DNA of 64,000 bases, from assembly GCA_036526255.1 (NCBI GenBank), contig DATCYW010000022.1:1-64000 (forward strand). The letters are read 5' to 3'. This DNA is from Malonomonas sp036526255 (GTDB taxonomy: Bacteria; Desulfobacterota; Desulfuromonadia; Desulfuromonadales; Geopsychrobacteraceae). The notes beneath the pieces were generated by a model. It was not told where the DNA came from. It did not search any database and worked only from the letters and a program-made list of their open reading frames with translations. The position numbers and the translations under genes are program-made. Shown piece by piece: positions 1 through 8,387 of the stretch. Position 1 is the first letter of the stretch. Each line of letters starts with the position of its first letter.

Positions 1-1082
1 ACTGCTGCGTACTGGTAGTAGTTGATCCAGCCCCGCATTACAGGTTTGAGTTCTTCGATGATCTTCGCCAGATTTCGACCTCGTCCTCGTCGCAGTATCC
101 CTTTGATTCTGGCTTTATGGCGTTTCACGCTGGCCGGCGCGACTTTTAGTCGCGGCTGCTTGTTAAAGGTCATGCTGTAGCCGAGGAAACTGCGGTTCCA
201 CGGTCGGTCAACGGCACTTTTGCTCCGGTTGACCTTGAGCTTCAGCTGATCTTCGAGGTACTGGGTAACCGAGGCCATGACCCGTTCTGCGCTGCACTTA
301 GTCCGCAAATAGATGTTGCAGTCATCAGCATAACGACAGAAGCGATGCCCTCGGCGTTCCAGTTCTTTGTCTAATTCGTCGAGGAGAATGTTCGACAGCA
401 GCGGAGAGAGTGGCCCGCCTTGCGGGGTTCCCTCCTGTCGTGGCGACACAATTCCACCTTCGAGCAGACCCGCCTGCAGGTAACAGCGGATGAGCCGTAG
501 CACCTGCTTGTCTTTGACCCTGCGTACAATCCTCGCCATCAGTATATCGTGATTAACGCGATCAAAGAACTTCTCCAAATCCAGATCGACAATCCAGCGG
601 TAGCCTTCGGCGACATGCTTCTGAGCTATTCGGACTGCTTGCTGGGCACTGCGTCTGGGCCTAAACCCATAGGACGCTTCAGAGAAGTGCGGTTCAAAGA
701 TCAACATCAGCTGCTGATGCATGGCCTGCTGGATAAGTCGGTCGAGGACGGTCGGTATCCCGAGAGTGCGCTTTCCCCCTGATGCTTTGGGGATTTCTAC
801 TTTGCGCACCGCTTGGGGCCGGTACTCACCCGCCAGCAGTTGTTCTCGTATGCAAGGCCAGTTGTGGCGGAGGTAAGCGCCAAGTTCGCCCACTGTCATC
901 CCATCGATTCCGGCGGTTCCCTTGTTGCTCACCACCCGCTGATAGGCGGCCTGCATATTCTCACGACTGAGGATGGTCTCCAACAGCCGCTGCGTTTTCG
1001 GGCAGGGATGTTCCTTGGTTGCCGGACCCCTTGTCACACCACGGGCAGACCCTGGCGACTTCTGGTCGCTACCCTTTGCCAT
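1..1082 (-). CDS. ltrA: Group II intron reverse transcriptase/maturase (C-terminus cut by window edge)
   Basis: This is the intron-encoded protein that assists splicing and copies the intron RNA into DNA during retrohoming. I read it on the minus strand from ATG at 1082; 360 codons are present and it is still open at position 1. Visible in order: an N-terminal RT segment with NKGTAGIDGMTV, the IPKASGGKRTLGIPTVLDR block, SYGFRPRRSAQQAV, the EGTPQGGPLSPLLSN block, the catalytic RYADD motif near residues 250-260, then the start of the maturase (X) domain with LKPVMRGWINYYQ at the edge. An HNH endonuclease domain, if any, would lie outside the window. No stop or frameshift is seen, so the gene looks intact here. 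The plus-strand reading frames over this stretch are shadows of it. Confidence 0.93.
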   Translation of the reverse strand, partial: MAKGSDQKSPGSARGVTRGPATKEHPCPKTQRLLETILSRENMQAAYQRVVSNKGTAGIDGMTVGELGAYLRHNWPCIREQLLAGEYRPQAVRKVEIPKASGGKRTLGIPTVLDRLIQQAMHQQLMLIFEPHFSEASYGFRPRRSAQQAVRIAQKHVAEGYRWIVDLDLEKFFDRVNHDILMARIVRRVKDKQVLRLIRCYLQAGLLEGGIVSPRQEGTPQGGPLSPLLSNILLDELDKELERRGHRFCRYADDCNIYLRTKCSAERVMASVTQYLEDQLKLKVNRSKSAVDRPWNRSFLGYSMTFNKQPRLKVAPASVKRHKARIKGILRRGRGRNLAKIIEELKPVMRGWINYYQYAA

Positions 1083-1581
1083 GGCACCGGATATCTCGAT
1101 CCGATCTTCTGCAACTCCAGTGGTCATCGAAACTTCGGCTCCTGTCCAACGCTTCGTGTTCAGCCCTTCACTGTGGTGGTTAGCCCAGCTACTATGGCGT
1201 CTGCTGACTTCTGTCGGTCCATCGGAACGCCTCTCGATATTCCTAGCACAAGGCAGACCGACAGATCTCCCCGGGTAATGCGCGCGACCTTCATCCCATA
1301 CACCCGCCACATTTACAGCCCCACCCTCCCGGATGACTATTGGGCTTTGAAGATGATTGCCTTCTCGCCCGAATGGGATTGCCTCATATGTGATTTCTGT
1401 TCGTCGGGCCAGGATTTTGCCTGCGGCTTCCTTCAGATTCCACCTCGCGGTGGACACCCTTGCCGTTCAGCTAGCGGTTCCCGTCATCAGGGTCCGCAGA
1501 GGACTTTCACCTCCAAGTCACCATTCAACCACCGCAGTTGAATGGATGGTGCTTTCGCACCACGCGCCATGCCGGGCGCAC
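1..1581 (-). mobile_element. Group II intron, 5' part (continues past left edge)
   Basis: On the minus strand the RNA starts at 1581 with GTGCGCCCGGC, a typical GUGCG group II 5' end. About 500 nt of non-coding, structure-rich sequence follow (short hairpins such as the GGTGCGAAAGCACC element near 1555) before the maturase gene begins at 1082. The 5' exon ends in TTTTGTGTT directly behind a 12-bp GC-rich hairpin (1589-1616), the type of site favoured by class C introns. Domains V and VI and the 3' splice site would lie left of position 1, so integrity and splicing competence cannot be judged. Class C is inferred from the insertion site and maturase style. Confidence 0.85.
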
Positions 1582-1584
1582 AAC

Positions 1585-1616
1585 ACAAAAGGGCAACACC
1601 GCGGGGTGTTGCCCTT
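1585..1616 (-). terminator. Rho-independent terminator at the intron insertion site
   Basis: AAGGGCAACACC (1589-1600) pairs perfectly with GGTGTTGCCCTT (1605-1616) across a 4-nt GCGG loop. Read on the minus strand the hairpin is followed by TTTTGTGTT and then the intron. It would end transcripts coming from the leftward signalling operon and its pseudogene tail. Confidence 0.8.
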
Positions 1617-1643
1617 AAGAACACAGAGATAAAATGTCAAAGT

Positions 1644-1903
1644 TCAAATCTTAACGATGGGAAAACCGATGGTAAAAACTGTCTCTTCACCAAGTTTGCT
1701 CTGCACGTCAATCCAGTCCTGATGCTGCTCGACAATGTCCGGGGTGATACCTTGATGAACCCGCGCCCCGCGATAGACTGAGCGGCATTCACCAGCAGGT
1801 TGATAAACACCTGACCGATCAGCTTCAGGCCGTTCATCTACGGCATATTGATATCGGTCAGCACCAGGTCCAAGTCGGCCGCGGACAGCCGCGGCAGCGA
1901 CAT
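1644..1903 (-). pseudogene. Remnant of a hybrid receiver / histidine kinase gene
   Basis: An ATG at 1903, just behind the stop of the HD-GYP gene, opens a short frame that reads like the middle of a receiver domain (DLVLTDINMP, the phosphoacceptor strand). It is broken by TAG at 1838-1840 and continues in the same frame with MNGLKLI, as in the usual MPxMNG motif. It then jumps without a break to QVFINLLVNAAQSIAGRG, an N-box of a kinase ATPase domain. After a frameshift, the other frame reads VEQHQDWIDVQSKLGEETVF and FTIGFPIVKI, the last ATPase strands, ending with TGA at 1644-1646. Receiver N-terminus, dimerisation domain and the D/F/G boxes are missing. It is the decayed last gene of the operon to its right. 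Confidence 0.75.
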
Positions 1904-1904
1904 A

Positions 1905-3245
1905 TCAACTTTCCAGCGTGCTCCGATCGATCAGCACCGAAATTTTTCGCTCAAACGGATCGATCATCAGACAACGGCTGACCGCAGCAATCGCCGCTTC
2001 ATCAAAAACCGTCCCCTGCTTCAGCATCAGCACGCCGGTTCCGCTGTACAGGTCGTGGCGCAGCTGCATGCCAACCTGAAGCTCTTTAGGAGTCACCTTG
2101 GCTTCGACGATTTCGTTCGAAATTTCCAGATGGCCGTACACCTCTTTGGCGCCGGCCTCAAAAGCGGTGCGCAGCGCCGGGTCGAGCGCTTTCCCCCAGT
2201 GCTGCGCCAGCTCGACCAGCGCCGAATCCAGGGCATCCGCCTCCGGAGACTGAACCAGCAGGCGCTCAAACAGATCCGCAGCGTAGATCAACCGAGCCCC
2301 GAGCGGGATGGCGTTACCTTTGAGTTTTTCCGGAAATCCGAGCCCGTCAAAGCGCTCGTGATGATGACGGATGAGCACGCCGATCTCGCGCAGCGCCGGG
2401 ACCGTATCGATTGCCGCCTGACCACGAATGACATGGCTCTGGTATTCCTTGCGCTCTTTTTCATCAAAATTCTTTTGCGATTTCAGCAGCAGGCTATCGG
2501 ACATGGCGATTTTGCCGATGTCATGCAGCAGCCCGGCCGAACGGTACATCTCCTGATCTTCCGGCGGTAGTTCCAGCCTTGCCGCCATAGCGGTCACCAG
2601 CGCGGCGACATTGCGGCTGTGTCCGGGCGCCCGGCGGTCGCGCATTTCGATCAATCCGGCCAACGCCTCTATGGTGCTGGTAAAACTGTCGCGTAACTGC
2701 AGGTTGCTTTCGGCCAGGGCATCACTTTTGCTGCGGATCTGTGAAGTCTGGTCGAGCACCCGCTGTTTGAGACGCGCGTTCCAGTCCTGCAGTTCGGCGG
2801 TCTGTTTGGCCACCAGCGCATTCAATCGGACGTTCTCGGTCACCAGCCAATAGTTGCGCGCCGCCTCGGCCACCACCTGCAGCAGTTCTTCATCCTTCCA
2901 GGGCTTGGTCAGGTAGCGGAACACCGCCCCTTGATTGATCGCCGCAATCGATGCTTCGATGTCAGCATAGCCGGTCAGCAGAATCCGCACCGCGTCGGGG
3001 GTTAACTCGCGGGCTCGGGCGAGAAACTCGACGCCGGTCATCCCCGGCATCCGCTGATCAGAGATAATCACGCCGATAGCGGTCTCGGCTTCGAGCACCT
3101 CAACGCCTGCCGCACCGGAGTCGGCGGTAAAAACCTCGTATTGTTCGCACTCCATCAAGAGCCGGCGCAAGGCTTTGGTGATATTGACTTCGTCATCAAC
3201 CAGCAGCACCTTGATCGTTGCATCAGCGGGGATTTTGTGACTCAT
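1905..3245 (-). CDS. Response regulator with HD-GYP-type phosphodiesterase domain
   Basis: A 446-residue RpfG-like protein, expected to hydrolyse cyclic di-GMP in the cytoplasm under phosphorelay control. Residues about 10-125 form a receiver domain (LLVDDE, phosphoacceptor in VIISDQRMPGMTG, conserved lysine in YLTKPW). A coiled-coil linker at about 130-190 leads to an HD-GYP domain with HSRNVA, the HD pair in HDIGK near residue 241, and HHHERFDGLGFPEKLKG near 295-310. The signature tyrosine of GYP is phenylalanine here (GFP), and the usual VADVFDAL helix reads AADLFERLL. The metal-binding H and D residues I can recognise are kept, so activity remains plausible. It is the last intact gene of the HDOD-kinase-receiver operon, 61 bases behind the previous gene. 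Confidence 0.9.
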   Translation of the reverse strand: MSHKIPADATIKVLLVDDEVNITKALRRLLMECEQYEVFTADSGAAGVEVLEAETAIGVIISDQRMPGMTGVEFLARARELTPDAVRILLTGYADIEASIAAINQGAVFRYLTKPWKDEELLQVVAEAARNYWLVTENVRLNALVAKQTAELQDWNARLKQRVLDQTSQIRSKSDALAESNLQLRDSFTSTIEALAGLIEMRDRRAPGHSRNVAALVTAMAARLELPPEDQEMYRSAGLLHDIGKIAMSDSLLLKSQKNFDEKERKEYQSHVIRGQAAIDTVPALREIGVLIRHHHERFDGLGFPEKLKGNAIPLGARLIYAADLFERLLVQSPEADALDSALVELAQHWGKALDPALRTAFEAGAKEVYGHLEISNEIVEAKVTPKELQVGMQLRHDLYSGTGVLMLKQGTVFDEAAIAAVSRCLMIDPFERKISVLIDRSTLES

Positions 3246-3306
3246 TGCCGAGCTACTTGAGTGACACTCGCTAAACTGCTTATTTTGCCGCCCCCCGAAG
3301 AGACCT

Positions 3307-4125
3307 TCATGACTGTGGAATCAACACCAGCACCGCCCCCTGCGAGCGGGTCTCATGCAGCCTCCTGATCTCCGCCCGATACTGCCTGGTATGAATTCCC
3401 AGCAGCGCCTTGGGGGCGAGTTCAGTCTCCAGCCGATCGACAAAGGCGTTCAGCTCGGCGGAAAAAACGTCGTTACGGTTATTCCCCAAGGGGCCAAAAC
3501 CGCCGAAAGGAAACAGCTCGCAAGCACAGTCATTGCCTTGCACAATCATCTGCTCGGGGTCGATACCGAACACCGCGACCGGCAGCACATCAAGCACTGC
3601 CTGAGAAACCTGCAACACACGATTACGGATTTCCAGCGCCTCGGTCCGCTGAACGACCAGCTTTTCCAGATTCTCATTGATTTCATTGAGCTGCCGGTTC
3701 TTGACCAGCAGCTCTTCGGTCAGTTGGCGGTTCTGCAGCAGCAACTCCTGATGCTGCAAGGCCGTCGCGACGATCTCTTTCAGTTCGTCGTCGTCCCAGG
3801 GTTTGGGGATAAACTTATAGATCTGTCCCATATTGATCGCTTCGACCACGGCAGAGGTATCCGCGTAACCGGAGAGCACGATGCGGACGGTGTCCGGCCA
3901 TTTTTCAAAAACCTGGGCAAGAAACTCGACGCCGTTCATGCCCGGCATCCGGTAATCCGAAATCACCAGCCGCACCCCGCCGGCCGCCGCGCACATTTCC
4001 AGCCCCTCTTCCCCCGACTCAGCGACCATAATGTCGTAATCGTCCTCATCGATGAACAGGCGGCGCAGCGCCTTGAGAACATTCTTCTCATCATCGACGC
4101 AAAGGATTTTTATCTGCTCAGCCAT
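3307..4125 (-). CDS. Response regulator with coiled coil and PAS-like output region
   Basis: A 272-residue signalling protein. Residues 5-120 are a receiver domain closely resembling the neighbouring HD-GYP protein: CVDDE, LVISDYRMPGMNG with the phosphoacceptor Asp, LSGYAD and FIPKPWDDDEL with the conserved Lys. Residues about 125-170 are a heptad-rich coiled coil (NRQLTEELLVKNRQLNEINE). The remaining 100 residues look PAS-like (AVLDVLPVAVFGIDPEQMIV) but lack any DNA-binding or enzymatic motif I recognise. Its start overlaps the end of the kinase gene by 8 bases, so the two are translationally coupled and probably a cognate pair. The output is unknown; it may pass the signal on by protein contact. 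Confidence 0.87.
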   Translation of the reverse strand: MAEQIKILCVDDEKNVLKALRRLFIDEDDYDIMVAESGEEGLEMCAAAGGVRLVISDYRMPGMNGVEFLAQVFEKWPDTVRIVLSGYADTSAVVEAINMGQIYKFIPKPWDDDELKEIVATALQHQELLLQNRQLTEELLVKNRQLNEINENLEKLVVQRTEALEIRNRVLQVSQAVLDVLPVAVFGIDPEQMIVQGNDCACELFPFGGFGPLGNNRNDVFSAELNAFVDRLETELAPKALLGIHTRQYRAEIRRLHETRSQGAVLVLIPQS

Positions 4126-6322
4126 TGCTGTCTCCCTCCCATTTCAGCGGCAGCTTAATAATAAAGGTCGTCCCCTGTCCTTCACTGCTTTCAATCTTGA
4201 TATCGCCCCCATGTTTTTTGATGATTTCGTAGCTGATGCTCATCCCCAGCCCGGTCCCCTTGCCAACATCCTTGGTGGTGAAAAAGGGCTCAAAAATACG
4301 ATGGCGGATCGCTTCCGGAATCCCTGATCCGGTATCACTGATGGCAATCTTGGCACAGCCGCCATCCTGCCAGGTACGTATTTTGATGACGCCTTTCTCT
4401 TTGATCGCCTGCGCCGCATTGACTAGAGTATTCAAAAAGACCTGGTTCAATTGTTGCGGATAGCAGGGCACCTGCGGCAGTGGCCCTAAATCTTTTTCGA
4501 CCGTCGCTTTGTATTTAATCTCGTTAGCGGCGATCGCCAGGGTACTCTCCAGGCAACTGTTGATATCTGACTCGCAGAACTCGGCCTGATCGACCCGAGA
4601 AAAGCTCTTCAGGTTCTGCACAATTTCACGCACCCGCTCGGCCCCATCGGTCGATTCTGTCAGCAGGTCCCGGATATCTTCGAGCAGATAATCGATCTTC
4701 AGTCGCTTGCGTTCTGCCTGCATCTGCGCCAGAAGTTCCGGGTTGTCCTGCTGTTTCAGCCAGTCTTCCAGCTGGTTCTGATAGCTGGCCAGCTTTTCCT
4801 GATAGCGCCCGAGAGAGTTCAGATTGCTGGTGATAAACCCCATCGGATTATTGATTTCGTGCGCGACACCGGCGGCCAGCTGACCGATCGAGGCCATTTT
4901 TTCCTGCTGCAGAATCTGCAGCTGACTACTTTTCAATTGTCTGTAGGCGTCCTCCAACTCCAGGTTCTTCGCCTCCATCGCGTCGTTGACCTGACGCAAC
5001 TCATCGTTGAACTTGAAGGCCTGATCGAAGGCCGCGTCTTTGGCCTGCTCGGCACGGATCCGGTCGCGGTTATCCTGAAAAACCAGGATAAAACCGGACA
5101 AAGTTTTGTCGTAATCGATCATCGGACTGCAGGACATGGCCATCGGTACCTGTTCGCTATCACAATCAATCAGCATCACGTCGGCGGTAAAATTCTGGCG
5201 CACCGCGACCTGACCGTTGAACCAGTCGTGTTTGCTCTCACGCAAGACCACCAGATCCTGAACCTGCTGCTTGAGCAGATAAACCTCGTTGCAGCCAAGC
5301 GTCTCGCAACAGGCTTTGTTGACGCTGATGATCTTTCCCTGCGGGTCGCAGACAATCAGCAGGTCGTACATCGACTGCACCAGTTGGTCGTAAAAATCGC
5401 GTGAGACTGTGGTTTGCTCAAGCGCATCGCTCATCTGATTAAAGGCCGCGACCAGCTCGCCGATTTCGTCGCTGCTCTCCAGTTTAATTTTATCCTTACG
5501 CCAACCACCGGCGATCGCCTGCGCCGACCGGGTCAATGAACGTAGTGGGCGGGTGTATTTGGACACCGAAACCATGATCACCAGCGCACAGATAACCAGC
5601 TTGGCGAACGAAGCAAATGTCACCGTGTTGCGCAGACGGGCAATACTGGCTTCGGTCGCCCCCATCGAAAAGCCGATCCGGAACCCTCCCCAATGTTTAC
5701 CATTGACGAAAACCGGCGCGGTGATATCCCACATCAGCACCCCGGTATCACGGGGATAAATCTGCTTTAAGACCCGTTCCTGACCGGCCCCCAGAAACCT
5801 GGCGGCGGCGATCCCGACCTGATCATCAAATATCCGTTTGGTCCGGTTGCCGACACGGTCTGTTTCAGGGTCGCCGGTCAGCGGTTTGCTGTAAATGCTG
5901 TTATGGGTCGGCAGGTAGCCATTTCTATCGACTAACACGGCAAAAACCACCATTGGGTCGGCAAGAAACGCATCCTCAATCACTTGCACATGCTGATCGA
6001 AAAAGCTGTCATAACGGGTGTGGTACTTGGGAATCGCCGCGCCGGACAAGGGGCCTTCAGTGATTGGCTGATAATCTTCGTCGAAAAGGTCTTCCTGGGT
6101 AAATTCACCAGTCGCGATGGTTTGTTCCAGAAAGTGGGCGAAAGCCTCGGCCCCGACCAGCGCCGCCATCTGCCCCCTGGCATAGAGCTCATGTTCGAGG
6201 GCCTGCTTGCGGCTCTCGATCAGGTACCAGTTGAGCGCTCCGAAAATGACCGCCAGACAGAGGACCAGCGTCAAAGTGAGCTTCAGACTGATCCGTTTCT
6301 TTATGATGCTAAATGGCTTCAC
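4118..6322 (-). CDS. Membrane sensor histidine kinase (periplasmic sensor-HAMP-PAS-HisKA-HATPase)
   Basis: A 734-residue inner-membrane kinase. An N-terminal membrane segment (about 14-30) is followed by a periplasmic sensor region of about 200 residues. That region contains VLVDRNGYLPTHNS, GNRTKRIF and VLMWDITAPVFVNGKHWGGF, a sensor type I associate with chemoreceptors of Geobacter-like bacteria. A second membrane segment (about 230-250), HAMP, a PAS domain (about 315-430) and a coiled coil follow. The kinase core has the H box GQLAAGVAHEINNPMG (His near 487), the N box QVFLNTLVNAAQAI, and G boxes DTGSGIPE and GKGTGLGMSI. All catalytic boxes are present. It sits between an HDOD gene (39 bases upstream) and two receiver genes, which suggests one signalling circuit. 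The ligand is unknown. Confidence 0.92.
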   Translation of the reverse strand: MKPFSIIKKRISLKLTLTLVLCLAVIFGALNWYLIESRKQALEHELYARGQMAALVGAEAFAHFLEQTIATGEFTQEDLFDEDYQPITEGPLSGAAIPKYHTRYDSFFDQHVQVIEDAFLADPMVVFAVLVDRNGYLPTHNSIYSKPLTGDPETDRVGNRTKRIFDDQVGIAAARFLGAGQERVLKQIYPRDTGVLMWDITAPVFVNGKHWGGFRIGFSMGATEASIARLRNTVTFASFAKLVICALVIMVSVSKYTRPLRSLTRSAQAIAGGWRKDKIKLESSDEIGELVAAFNQMSDALEQTTVSRDFYDQLVQSMYDLLIVCDPQGKIISVNKACCETLGCNEVYLLKQQVQDLVVLRESKHDWFNGQVAVRQNFTADVMLIDCDSEQVPMAMSCSPMIDYDKTLSGFILVFQDNRDRIRAEQAKDAAFDQAFKFNDELRQVNDAMEAKNLELEDAYRQLKSSQLQILQQEKMASIGQLAAGVAHEINNPMGFITSNLNSLGRYQEKLASYQNQLEDWLKQQDNPELLAQMQAERKRLKIDYLLEDIRDLLTESTDGAERVREIVQNLKSFSRVDQAEFCESDINSCLESTLAIAANEIKYKATVEKDLGPLPQVPCYPQQLNQVFLNTLVNAAQAIKEKGVIKIRTWQDGGCAKIAISDTGSGIPEAIRHRIFEPFFTTKDVGKGTGLGMSISYEIIKKHGGDIKIESSEGQGTTFIIKLPLKWEGDSNG

Positions 6323-6361
6323 AGCAACTCTCCAGCAAAACGTGCCCCCTCAGGCTTCTGT

Positions 6362-7207
6362 TCAGGAAAGAAACTCTTCGCGGTTCTCTGCAAAGACACT
6401 GCTGAATTCTTCCAGCAGTTCGGTTAATCGCTCAGGACTGAGCTTTAAAACCTTTGCGCCGGGCAGTTCCGCCAAGTTGATCTGCTGCGGTGCGCCGAAA
6501 ATACCGAATATCGCCGGAAACTCACTGGCGATATTGACCAGACAGATCAGATTGGCGGTACCCTGCTCTTCAATTTCCGCAAGCTCGACATCGTAATGGT
6601 GCAGGGCGACTTGTGAGAGGGTTTCGCTGAGCTGCCAATGCTCCAGAACCGCGGCGCCGATTTCAGCATGAGAGGCACCGAACTGCTGTTTTTCACTCAC
6701 TGCCAGCGCCGGACTCTCTGCCGTGATCATCTCGGTAGTCAGCTTTTGCGCCGCACTCTCCTGATTGATCATCACCACCTTGCCGATATGACGGAACAGC
6801 CCAGCCATAAACGCCTCTTCGGGGTCGGCCAGCAACAGGCGCCGCGCCAGAAAGCGGCTGCCAAGGGCGCAGACCATCGAATCCTCCCACAGCATCTGCT
6901 CGACCTTGCCGAACGACTGATGCATGCCGCGCATGCTCGCCGCCAGCACCAGGCTTTTCAGCGTGCGCTCACCCAGGATGACAATCGCGTTAGACAGGCT
7001 CGTCACCTGTCGTGACATACTGTAGAAAGAGGAGTTCGCGATTTTCAATACCCGGGCCGAGACGGCCGGATCCTTGGAGACGACGTTGGCAAGCTGGCTT
7101 GCCGAGGTTTCCGGTAACCTGATCAGTTCCATCATCTGCGCTGCGACCAACGGCATACTCGGCAGTCGATCCAACTCATAATTGATATTCTGAAATTTTC
7201 CGCTCAT
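6362..7207 (-). CDS. HDOD domain signalling protein
   Basis: A protein of 281 residues made almost entirely of an HDOD domain, a catalytically dead relative of HD phosphohydrolases used as a scaffold in bacterial signalling. Recognisable parts are LPSMPLVAAQMMELI at the N-terminus, the VVSKDPAVSARVLKIANSSFY block, AIVILGERTLKSLVLAASM, and FMAGLFRHIGKVVM where metal-dependent HD proteins carry HD. That position has RHIGK here. I place the start at ATG 7207 because GGGGGGAC lies just upstream; an in-frame ATG at 7225 lacks such a site. It is the first gene of the leftward operon with the kinase and two receiver proteins, and may adjust their output. Confidence 0.88.
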   Translation of the reverse strand: MSGKFQNINYELDRLPSMPLVAAQMMELIRLPETSASQLANVVSKDPAVSARVLKIANSSFYSMSRQVTSLSNAIVILGERTLKSLVLAASMRGMHQSFGKVEQMLWEDSMVCALGSRFLARRLLLADPEEAFMAGLFRHIGKVVMINQESAAQKLTTEMITAESPALAVSEKQQFGASHAEIGAAVLEHWQLSETLSQVALHHYDVELAEIEEQGTANLICLVNIASEFPAIFGIFGAPQQINLAELPGAKVLKLSPERLTELLEEFSSVFAENREEFLS

Positions 7208-7384
7208 ATTGTCCCCCCACTGCACTGACTGAACCTAGAATGCAGTTATGTTATCGAACAATCTTAACAGATAATAATATTAAACCCATAACTAATTAAT
7301 ATTTTCTAGCGATCCTGCCGGGTCTGTTGATTTTCTTCTATCAATGCTGGAAGATACGGCTAGAAGACTGCTAAACACCTGCCA

Positions 7385-7424
7385 GAAAAAAAGAAAATCC
7401 CGACCTGGCATCAGATCGGGATTT
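7385..7424 (-). terminator. Rho-independent terminator behind the flavoprotein gene
   Basis: AAATCCCGA (7395-7403) pairs with TCGGGATTT (7416-7424) around a 12-nt loop. On the minus strand the stem is followed by TTTCTTTTTTT, a good U-tract, so it ends the racemase-flavoprotein transcript. Confidence 0.75.
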
Positions 7425-7485
7425 CTAAAATATGGTCTTCAGCGGTCGCTGCAGCCCTGCCGGGCGCAGCGGCATCCTCAGACTT

Positions 7486-8343
7486 CTAATGTTCTATTTT
7501 CGCTCGCTGCGGTTCGATCCAGGTCACCTCATCGGCATATTCACCTCTGATTACTGACAGCGCCTCTTTCTGTTCCTTAAACCGGCCGACCATCCCCAGC
7601 AGCCAGTCCCTGTGCTGCAACGCCTCGGTCTTGCCGGCCAGCAGCTGGTGCTCGCTACGGTTCATTTCAATTACTGGTTGCCCACCATCGGTCAACAGTT
7701 GTCCCGATTCGCTGCAGAGCATGCAGCGGACCTGATTGCCGGCATAGAACCGGAAAGTTTCGCCACCGCAGCAGGGGCAGAACAGGCCGCGTTTCGGCTC
7801 AGGTTCTGAAAACAGTGCGGCCGCCAGTTCCGCAGCAACGGCACGGTTCGCCTGATTCAGCAGCGCCTCCCCCGGCAGTGCCCCGTAGATAATCCGGCTG
7901 GATTTGTGTTGCACCATCAGGGTGGCAAAGAAGCGTTCGATGTCGAGCAGGGTGCTCCCCTCTTTCCCCTCGATGCCGGCGATGCCGACCCCCACCGCCG
8001 GTTTGCCCCACAGCTGTTCGGCGCGCGGATAGAAAGAGATCGCCCGGTCGACAAACGCCTTCAGGCAGGCCGGTCCGGCGAGAAAGTAGGTCGGTACCGC
8101 AAGAATCAGCGCATCCGCAGCGGCGATCGCATCGAGCAGCTGCACAAGGTCATCCTTGAGCACGCAGCCGCGTTTTGCCATCAGACAGCGATAACAACCG
8201 TTGCAGTAGTTCAGTTTGAATTCCGGCAAGCGCAGCAGTTGCAGTTGGTGCGGCACGCTGATCGCGCGACTGATCTCTTTCACCATGAGTTCGCTGTTGC
8301 CTGCTTTTCGCAGTGAGCCGACAATGCCGATAATTTTTTTCAT
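7486..8343 (-). CDS. NADPH-dependent FMN reductase-like iron-sulfur flavoprotein
   Basis: A flavodoxin-fold protein of 285 residues, likely a cytoplasmic electron carrier or quinone/flavin reductase. It starts with IIGIVGSLRKAGNSE, the FMN phosphate loop, and has a compact cysteine cluster CNGCYRCLMAKRGC at about 47-60, as in iron-sulfur flavoproteins. DALILAVPTYF is the second flavin loop. Uniquely for the simple family, the C-terminal third carries a zinc-ribbon-like pair, CPCCGG and CMLC (about 195-220), followed by a helical tail. It lies 44 bases behind the racemase gene on the same strand and ahead of a strong terminator, so the two form a short operon. The substrate is not evident. Confidence 0.82.
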   Translation of the reverse strand: MKKIIGIVGSLRKAGNSELMVKEISRAISVPHQLQLLRLPEFKLNYCNGCYRCLMAKRGCVLKDDLVQLLDAIAAADALILAVPTYFLAGPACLKAFVDRAISFYPRAEQLWGKPAVGVGIAGIEGKEGSTLLDIERFFATLMVQHKSSRIIYGALPGEALLNQANRAVAAELAAALFSEPEPKRGLFCPCCGGETFRFYAGNQVRCMLCSESGQLLTDGGQPVIEMNRSEHQLLAGKTEALQHRDWLLGMVGRFKEQKEALSVIRGEYADEVTWIEPQRAKIEH

Positions 8344-8387
8344 ACTGCCTCCTATAGCCGTTGCATAGGCTATCTGTACCGGAGGGA

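Noticed and set aside
549..1632. Several plus-strand open frames of 60-240 codons
   Set aside because: They lie antisense to the group II maturase and intron RNA, have no family motifs, and overlap one another in different frames.
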